The translations under genes were made by a program, and so were the position numbers. The notes under the pieces were generated by a model that made no database searches, was not told the DNA's origin, and saw nothing but the letters and a program-made list of their open reading frames with translations. Source: Actinomycetes bacterium (GTDB lineage Bacteria > Actinomycetota > Thermoleophilia > BMS3ABIN01). Taken from it: DNA of 8,917 nt. The stretch covers positions 1 to 8,917 of the forward strand of contig JAJYIN010000078.1 of NCBI GenBank assembly GCA_021790075.1. Reading direction: 5' to 3'. Of this stretch, positions 4,800-8,917 are shown piece after piece (the stretch's first letter is position 1; every line of letters begins with the position of its first letter).

Positions 4800-6674
4800 A
4801 TGTCTAGTTTCTTTAAAAAGAAGTCTGGAAAACCAGATGATGAGGGCAGCCAGGCCTCCCAGCCGGAAGCTGGTGGCCAGGCCCCGCCTGCGACTCCACC
4901 TGCCGAAGAAAAGAAGGGCTTCTTCAAGAAGAAGGCGCCGGCGAAACCCAGGCAGCCCAAGGAACCAAAGCCTCCCAAAGAACACAAGTCAAAGAAGCCC
5001 CTGTTCGGAAAGAAAAAGGAAGCGCCTGAAGTTCCGGCGGCGGAGCCTGCAGCCCTCGAGGCCCCCGCTCCGGGGCCTCCAGCCGGCGCGCCTGTAACCG
5101 CAGCAAAAGCTCCCAGAGAAAACAAAAGCTTCTTCAAGAAAAAGGGCGCCAGGGAGCCCAGGCCTCCCAAGGAGGCAAAGCCTGGCAAGAAGGCCAGGGA
5201 GCCGAAGCCTCCCAAGGAAGGCAAGCGGGCCAAGGGTGGCGGGTTCGGGGGTTCCAAGGTCAGCCCCGTGGGGCTTGACCTGGGGCGCTCATCGATTGCG
5301 GCCGTGCGGCTGCGCCACAACACCGGCGGAGACGTGCTCCTGCAGGCTGCGCTGGACCAGCTTCCCGAAGGCCTGATCCAGGAGGGCGAGGTCAGGGACG
5401 TGGAGGCGCTCGCTTTCGCGATCCGCGATTTCTGGAAGGCCCACAAGATCAGGGGCAGGAAGGTCTCGATCGGCCTGGCCAACCAGAAGATCGTGGTCAG
5501 GAGCCTTGACTTTCCCTTACTGGAAGAAAAGGAGCTGCGCTCGGCGATCGAGTTCCAGGCCCAGGATTACATCCCCATCCCCATCGAGGAAGCAGTGTTC
5601 GATTATCACATCCTGGGCCGGTACCAGGACGAGCAGGGCATCGAGAAACAGAAAGTGCTCGTGGTCGCGGCCCAGAAGGACATGGTCATGGACTTTGTCA
5701 ACGCCATCAAGAAAGCCAGGCTGAACATCGCCGGCATCGACCTGCAGGCCTTTGCCATGTTGAGGGCCCTGGTCACCCACAGTTTTCTTGACGAGGGCAT
5801 GCCGGCGCAGGCCGTGGCTGTCGCCAACATCGCGTCGGATGTCACCAACCTCGTAGTCGATGTTGCCGGTGAGCCGCAGTTTACGCGCATAATCTCCTTC
5901 GGCGGCGACGATTTCACCAGGGCCGTCCAGGAACAGCTGGGCAATACTTTCTCCGAGGCGGAAGTTTACAAGGTGCGGACCGGCCTGGCTGCCCCGGGGG
6001 TTCAGGAAGAAGGGGCCGAAGCCGAAAGCGGTTTTCCGGAGGCGCCTGCGGGCGCACCGGGCGAGCAGCCACCCGCGGCGGAGGCTCCGACCGGGATCAT
6101 TCCTCCCGGTGAGGCTCTGGAAGGCCCGCCCGGCGGCGAAGGCGAGGGGCCGGCGGCGGCGCCCGGCGAGGAGGAGGGCGGTGGCGGCACCCCATTCGGA
6201 GCTCATGGATTGACCCCTGATGGACCGGGCAAGGGCGAAGGCCCGGGAGCGCCCGGCGAGCCGGAGAATCCAGGCGGGGCCTCCCAGGGCGCCGGCGGTC
6301 CCCCGCCGGAAGAGGGCAAGCAGCTGTGGCCTGAAGGCAACCGGGAACCGGAAGAAGCCGAGATCGAGGAAGTCACGCGCCGGGCGCTGGAGATCGCGGC
6401 CGACTCGCTGGCTGACGAGATCCGCCGCTCCCTTGATTATTACATGTCGCAGGAACAGTCAATGCCGGTGAGCAAGCTGCTGCTCAGCGGCGGCGGCGCC
6501 ATGATGCCCAACCTGGAGAGCTATCTGTCTCAGATTTTCCCGTTCCCAGTGGTGATGGGCAACCCGCTCCAGAGGATCACGCAGAACAAGTCCGGCCTCA
6601 GCGACGAGGAGATGCAAGTGCTGGCTCCGAGGCTGGCTATCGCCATTGGCCTGTCACTGGAAGACGAGGGTTAA
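4800..6674 (+). CDS. pilM: Type IV pilus assembly protein PilM with a basic N-terminal tail and an acidic internal insertion
   Basis: PilM is a cytoplasmic actin-like ATP-binding protein of the type IV pilus alignment complex that binds the N-terminal tail of PilN. The core begins at about residue 153. The phosphate-1 motif VGLDLGRSSIAAVRL is at 157-171. SLDFPLLEEKELRSAIEF (235-252) and YIPIPIEEAVFDYHILG (257-273) are typical PilM segments. The phosphate-2 region is about 341-373 and the adenosine motif LLLSGGGAMMPNLESYL is at 560-576. The protein has 624 aa against about 350 for the family. The excess is an N-terminal lysine/proline-rich tail (1-152, about 30 Lys) with FFKKK repeats, and a Glu/Gly/Pro-rich insertion (about 397-520, over 20 Glu, only two Lys and one Arg). 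Removing both leaves about 350 residues, so the fold looks intact. Both additions are read through without a frame change. The ATG at 4800 has only a weak GGA upstream. A later start would remove the tail, but the even repeat pattern supports its translation. Confidence 0.9.
   Translation: MSSFFKKKSGKPDDEGSQASQPEAGGQAPPATPPAEEKKGFFKKKAPAKPRQPKEPKPPKEHKSKKPLFGKKKEAPEVPAAEPAALEAPAPGPPAGAPVTAAKAPRENKSFFKKKGAREPRPPKEAKPGKKAREPKPPKEGKRAKGGGFGGSKVSPVGLDLGRSSIAAVRLRHNTGGDVLLQAALDQLPEGLIQEGEVRDVEALAFAIRDFWKAHKIRGRKVSIGLANQKIVVRSLDFPLLEEKELRSAIEFQAQDYIPIPIEEAVFDYHILGRYQDEQGIEKQKVLVVAAQKDMVMDFVNAIKKARLNIAGIDLQAFAMLRALVTHSFLDEGMPAQAVAVANIASDVTNLVVDVAGEPQFTRIISFGGDDFTRAVQEQLGNTFSEAEVYKVRTGLAAPGVQEEGAEAESGFPEAPAGAPGEQPPAAEAPTGIIPPGEALEGPPGGEGEGPAAAPGEEEGGGGTPFGAHGLTPDGPGKGEGPGAPGEPENPGGASQGAGGPPPEEGKQLWPEGNREPEEAEIEEVTRRALEIAADSLADEIRRSLDYYMSQEQSMPVSKLLLSGGGAMMPNLESYLSQIFPFPVVMGNPLQRITQNKSGLSDEEMQVLAPRLAIAIGLSLEDEG
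4809..5219 (+). repeat. Degenerate FFKKK / PKPPKE coding repeats in the PilM tail
   Basis: FFKKK occurs at PilM residues 4-8, 41-45 and 111-115, with a variant LFGKKK at 68-73. The motif PKPPKE occurs at 56-61 and 135-140, with the related RPPKEAKPGK at 121-130. Ala/Pro/Glu linkers of 22-38 residues separate the FFKKK-type motifs. The codons differ between copies (TTCTTTAAAAAGAAG, TTCTTCAAGAAGAAG, TTCTTCAAGAAAAAG), so the amino-acid pattern is better preserved than the DNA, which suggests selection on the protein. The composition predicts disorder with aromatic-basic anchor points. Confidence 0.75.
5988..6359 (+). other. Low-complexity acidic insertion inside pilM
   Basis: This segment encodes about residues 397-520, made almost entirely of Gly, Pro, Glu and Ala. 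It lies between the helix after the phosphate-2 motif (EVYKVRTGL, ending at 396) and the helix leading to LDYYMS (545-550). Normal PilM proteins carry only a short loop here. No hydrophobic segment or known domain is visible, so it is probably a disordered solvent-exposed loop. Confidence 0.75.
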
Positions 6675-6677
6675 AGA

Positions 6678-7451
6678 ATGCCAAGAGTAAATTTGATACC
6701 GCCGGAAGAGCAGGCGCGCGAATTCCGCCGCCGCATCTACATATTCCCGGTTGCGGGCGCGGTGCTTCTGCTGGCGGCCCTCGGTGGCAGCTACCTTTAT
6801 TACAGCAACGAGCTCAGCACGACCCAGAGCCAGCTGCAAGGGGTCGATAGCCAGATAGCGAGCCAGTCGAAGCAGATGGCGGAACTGCAGAGCTATGACG
6901 ACATCAAGAACCAGAAGCAGGCCCGCCTGACGTCCGTCACGGGGCTCTATGACGAGCGGGTGCGCTGGTCAAGGATCCTCGATGACATCGCCTTTGTCAT
7001 TCCGGATAACATTTGGCTCAACAACATCACCGGCCAGGTGCCGGGAGGAAAGACGGGCGCCGGCCCCAGCAGCCAGAGCGCTTCCGGCAGCAGCCAGGAT
7101 CTGGTGATTGAGGGGTTCACGTACCACAACGAGATGCCGACGGTGGCCATCTTCATGGTCCGGTTGGGATTGCTGCCGTCGCTCAAGGATGTGACTCTCA
7201 TCAGCGCCGCGACGGAGAAAGTCAACGATAAGCTGGTGATTCGTTTCAAGATCGCGGCGACGCTGAAGCAGCCGGTATCCACCGGTGCGCCGGCGACGGC
7301 CCCGGTGACGGGTGAGCAGGGTCCGGCTCCGGTGACGACCACCGGCACTTCGACGACACCGACCGGCACCGGCACTACCGGGGCGGTCCGGACGACGACG
7401 GGCACTTCCACCGGCGCCCTCACCACTCCCGGAGGAGGGGTCAATCCGTGA
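6678..7451 (+). CDS. pilN: Type IV pilus assembly protein PilN
   Basis: PilN is a bitopic membrane protein that links cytoplasmic PilM to the extracytoplasmic PilN-PilO dimer. Residues 4-8 read VNLIP, matching the conserved (I/L/V)NL(L/I)P peptide that docks in the PilM groove. A basic stretch EFRRR (15-19) precedes one transmembrane helix (about 21-42), giving an N-in topology. A Gln/Ser-rich coiled-coil-like region follows (about 45-80), then the PilN assembly domain (about 95-197), including VIPDNIWLNNI (107-117) and LVIEGFTYHN (142-151). Residues from about 199 to 257 form a Thr/Gly/Pro/Ala-rich tail that the family normally lacks. The ATG lies 3 nt after the pilM stop with GAGGG (6666-6670) upstream. 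It overlaps pilO by 4 nt. Confidence 0.9.
   Translation: MPRVNLIPPEEQAREFRRRIYIFPVAGAVLLLAALGGSYLYYSNELSTTQSQLQGVDSQIASQSKQMAELQSYDDIKNQKQARLTSVTGLYDERVRWSRILDDIAFVIPDNIWLNNITGQVPGGKTGAGPSSQSASGSSQDLVIEGFTYHNEMPTVAIFMVRLGLLPSLKDVTLISAATEKVNDKLVIRFKIAATLKQPVSTGAPATAPVTGEQGPAPVTTTGTSTTPTGTGTTGAVRTTTGTSTGALTTPGGGVNP
7431..7440 (+). promoter_or_regulatory. Strong ribosome binding site for pilO
   Basis: GGAGGAGGGG lies within the last codons of pilN, about 7-12 nt before the GTG at 7448, and decides that start. It is the strongest ribosome binding site in the window. The same bases encode the end of the PilN tail. Confidence 0.65.
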
Positions 7452-8122
7452 GGAAGAGGGATATATGGATTCTTGCCGGGCTCGGCGTCGTGGTGCTAAT
7501 CGTCGCCTGGTACTTCCTGCTGCTCAAGCCCAAGCAGGACGACCTGTCCCAGGCCCAGGACCAGTTCGCCACCGATCAGCAAAAACTCGCTGACAATCAA
7601 AAGAAGATCGACACGATCGACACCCAGCGCGCCACCGCCAGGCAGGCCAACAGCGATCTGCTCAAGCTGAACAAGCTGGTGCCGGCCGACGAGCAGATTC
7701 CGTCACTCATCATTGAACTGCAGCAGACCGCCAATGACGCCGACGTCGATTTCATGAACATCAAGCCGGATCCGCCGGTGGCCGGCACCGGCGGTTATAC
7801 GGTGCTGCCCATAGAGCTCAAATTCGAAGGAAGCTTTTTCGACATAAATGATTTTCTCTACCGGGTGGAGAATTATGCCAGGATGGATGGCAGTAACGTG
7901 ACCGTGGACGGCAGGCTTGTCAGCGTTGTCGCATTCAAGATGGGCGAGCCGGATGTGTCCGGGATCAAACTGCCTAATCCGCAGAATCCAAACGGCCATG
8001 AACAGATTACCATGACCATCAATGCCTACATGACCGGCCCGCCGGCCGCCCCGAAAACAGGGAGCAGCAGCTCCAGCGGTGGCGCCAAAACTACCGGCGG
8101 CGCCGGCACTACTGGCGGCTAA
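7448..8122 (+). CDS. pilO: Type IV pilus assembly protein PilO
   Basis: PilO pairs with PilN in the inner-membrane alignment platform of type IV pili. The short basic N-terminus MRKRD precedes a transmembrane helix (about 7-26). A coiled-coil-like segment rich in Gln, Asp and Lys follows (about 30-72), then a PilO-type domain (about 84-197). The run VPADEQIPSLIIELQQTANDAD (78-99) and IELKFEGSFFDINDFLYRVEN (122-142) are characteristic of the family. Residues 198-224 form a Ser/Gly/Thr tail ending in TTGG. The GTG start overlaps the pilN stop (GTGA), so translation is probably coupled. At 224 aa it is a little longer than usual because of the tail. Confidence 0.9.
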   Translation: MRKRDIWILAGLGVVVLIVAWYFLLLKPKQDDLSQAQDQFATDQQKLADNQKKIDTIDTQRATARQANSDLLKLNKLVPADEQIPSLIIELQQTANDADVDFMNIKPDPPVAGTGGYTVLPIELKFEGSFFDINDFLYRVENYARMDGSNVTVDGRLVSVVAFKMGEPDVSGIKLPNPQNPNGHEQITMTINAYMTGPPAAPKTGSSSSSGGAKTTGGAGTTGG

Positions 8123-8143
8123 GGCACAGGAGCCGGATAAACA

Positions 8144-8725
8144 ATGCTAGATGAATTCCTGGACAAGCTGGATAATTTCAAGGGTTCCCCGATAATCGCG
8201 GCTGCCGCCGCCATCGTCCTGGTGGTCTGCTCGGTGACGCTAGCCCTCTCGTGCGGCGAGGAATCGACGCCGCCGGCGAATACGCAGGCGGCGGCGACGG
8301 GGACGATGCCCAGCACCAGCCCTTCCAGAGGGACGGCGGCGCCGTCCCGGACGGCGCCGGCCGGTTCGTCGTCCACTTCCTCGTCACAGACAAATCCGTA
8401 CCTTTCGTCTCCCAATGGCACCACCATGTGGTCGAAGGTTTTCACCCGCAAGGACCCGTGGATCCAGAGGGTTTACCAAACAGCAACAAGCGCAGGAGGC
8501 GCCTCGTCGCCGTTGGGCGGTGCGACGTCGCCCACGTTCCCGACCGGAGGCACCACTGGCGGGACTGCCGGCGGCACCACCGGGGGCTATACTGGTGGAA
8601 CGACGGGAGGCACAAGCGGTGGCTACACTGGCGGGACGACGGGCGGCGCTACCGGCGGGACGACGGGAGGCAGGACAGGCGGGACGACCGGAGGCACGGG
8701 AGGCGCTCCTACTCCCGGAAAATGA
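8144..8725 (+). CDS. Membrane-anchored protein of unknown function with a TGG-repeat tail, in the PilP position
   Basis: I do not recognise this family with confidence. The protein has 193 aa: a short charged N-terminus (1-14), a hydrophobic helix (about 16-36) with a Cys at 37, a Thr/Ser/Pro/Ala-rich linker (about 40-92), a short segment with order-like composition (WSKVFTRKDPWIQRVYQT, 96-113), and a tail of twelve X-T-G-G type tetrapeptides (137-184). LALSC resembles a lipobox but is off consensus at -3 and -2, so either a transmembrane anchor or a lipoprotein is possible. Its position after pilO matches pilP in Proteobacteria, and PilP proteins carry a similar RDPF-like motif, but similarity beyond KDPW is not visible. 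AGGAG (8128-8132) precedes the ATG by 11 nt and the gap from pilO is 21 nt, so it is probably in the same operon. The linker composition suits an extracytoplasmic wall-spanning or glycosylated region. Confidence 0.75.
   Translation: MLDEFLDKLDNFKGSPIIAAAAAIVLVVCSVTLALSCGEESTPPANTQAAATGTMPSTSPSRGTAAPSRTAPAGSSSTSSSQTNPYLSSPNGTTMWSKVFTRKDPWIQRVYQTATSAGGASSPLGGATSPTFPTGGTTGGTAGGTTGGYTGGTTGGTSGGYTGGTTGGATGGTTGGRTGGTTGGTGGAPTPGK
8543..8704 (+). repeat. Tandem 12-nt coding repeats (X-T-G-G tetrapeptides)
   Basis: Twelve tetrapeptides in a row (residues 137-184) fit [TYAR]-[TAS]-Gly-Gly and are flanked on each side by an extra Thr-Gly-Gly. TTGG alternates with a variable unit (TAGG, YTGG, ATGG, RTGG), giving an 8-residue period, with one phase shift where TSGG is followed by YTGG. 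At the DNA level, GGGACGAC and GGAGGCAC-like blocks recur with different third bases, so copies are diverged but could still recombine or slip. Confidence 0.85.
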
Positions 8726-8776
8726 ATCCCGGTGAAATCCGAATAGCCGGTTACGGCCGCCTCCCCAACGAAAGAG

Positions 8777-8805
8777 AATCCGCCCCCGTGGCGGATTTGG
8801 TTGTT
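8777..8805 (+). terminator. Intrinsic terminator after the pil cluster
   Basis: AATCCGCC (8777-8784) pairs perfectly with GGCGGATT (8790-8797) around the 5-nt loop CCCGT. The tail TTGGTTGTT follows; it is T-rich though interrupted by G. It lies about 50 nt after the last stop codon and before a new promoter-like element, as expected for the end of a transcription unit. Confidence 0.65.
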
Positions 8806-8824
8806 GACGGCGATTCGTTAGAAT
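8797..8824 (+). promoter_or_regulatory. Candidate promoter for a gene beyond the window
   Basis: TAGAAT (8819-8824) matches the -10 consensus at five of six positions and shares the octamer TAGAATCT with the element before hisIE. TTGGTT (8797-8802), 16 nt upstream, is a poor -35. TTGACG at 8804-8809 is a better -35 hexamer but lies only 9 nt away. It could serve the weaker TATCTC at 8826-8831 with a 16-nt spacer. Transcription would start near 8831. Confidence 0.45.
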
Positions 8825-8830
8825 CTATCT

Positions 8831-8917
8831 CAAAAGGTTGTTCGTTGCGAGGCCGAGCGAAAAGGCCATGGGCAAGGACGCAGGAGGAAAAAGCCCGCAG
8901 TCGTACCCGTAGGTGCG
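8831..8917 (+). other. Leader-like sequence at the window end, no gene seen
   Basis: No convincing reading frame starts here: the ATG at 8868 runs only 14 codons to a TAG. GGCC (8851-8854) can pair with GGCC (8864-8867) around GAGCGAAAA, and AGGAGG occurs at 8882-8887 without a start codon at normal spacing. It may be the 5' untranslated leader of the next gene, possibly a structured RNA. I cannot assign a class. Confidence 0.35.

Noticed and set aside
4754..5482. Minus-strand open frame of 242 codons opposite the PilM tail
   Set aside because: Its Phe/Leu/Gly/Ala composition mirrors the Lys/Pro codons of the PilM repeats. The sense frame has the continuous PilM reading and organised repeats.
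5988..6359. Frameshift or assembly error as the cause of the acidic PilM insertion
   Set aside because: The frame is continuous, PilM motifs resume in the same frame on the far side, and the composition is uniform with almost no basic residues, which is unlike out-of-frame translation.
8144..8725. Collagen-like or PE_PGRS-type surface protein
   Set aside because: The repeat is X-T-G-G, not Gly-X-Y or GGAGG, and the N-terminal region has no PE domain.
8831..8917. Cyclic-di-GMP (GEMM-I) riboswitch before the next gene
   Set aside because: GGGCAAGG, GGACGCA and CCCGTAGGT resemble fragments of the GEMM-I consensus, but the conserved GGGCAAACC and the P1b hairpin between the two conserved blocks are not found in the right order.

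Overview
The window is high-GC bacterial DNA (roughly two thirds G+C by eye), and every confident gene is on the + strand. It has two blocks. The left block (17-4592) is amino-acid biosynthesis: a fused hisIE followed by trpE, trpG, trpD and trpC. These are tightly packed: hisIE and trpE overlap by 10 nt, trpG starts right after the trpE stop, trpD starts 2 nt after trpG, and trpC starts 15 nt after trpD. The right block (4800-8725) is a type IV pilus assembly cluster: pilM, pilN, pilO and a fourth membrane-anchored protein in the place where pilP usually sits. The two blocks are separated by 207 nt that hold a plausible promoter and a weak terminator candidate.

A hisI-trpE junction is known from Actinomycetota such as Mycobacterium. 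A TAGAAT -10 box six bases before the hisIE GTG, with no Shine-Dalgarno sequence, fits the leaderless transcripts common in that phylum. Together with GTG starts and high GC, this suggests a deep-branching Actinomycetota or a similar high-GC lineage. This is inference and not certain: the HisI-HisE fusion is unlike the separate hisI and hisE of mycobacteria and streptomycetes. No trpF, trpB or trpA lies in the window, so the Trp pathway must be completed elsewhere.

In the left block, HisIE performs histidine steps 2 and 3, TrpE and TrpG form anthranilate synthase, TrpD adds the phosphoribosyl group and TrpC closes the indole ring. In the right block, PilM (cytoplasmic, actin-like) should bind the N-terminal VNLIP peptide of PilN. 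PilN and PilO should pair through their extracytoplasmic domains, and the last protein would extend the complex outward.

The unusual part is the pilus cluster. PilM is about 270 residues longer than normal: it has a ~152-residue lysine/proline tail with repeated FFKKK motifs, and a ~124-residue Glu/Gly/Pro-rich insertion inside the actin-like fold. The next three proteins all end in Thr/Gly-rich low-complexity tails, the last being a nearly perfect run of twelve X-T-G-G tetrapeptides. After 8725 there is a good terminator hairpin, then a second TAGAAT -10 element and an unexplained leader-like stretch running off the end.
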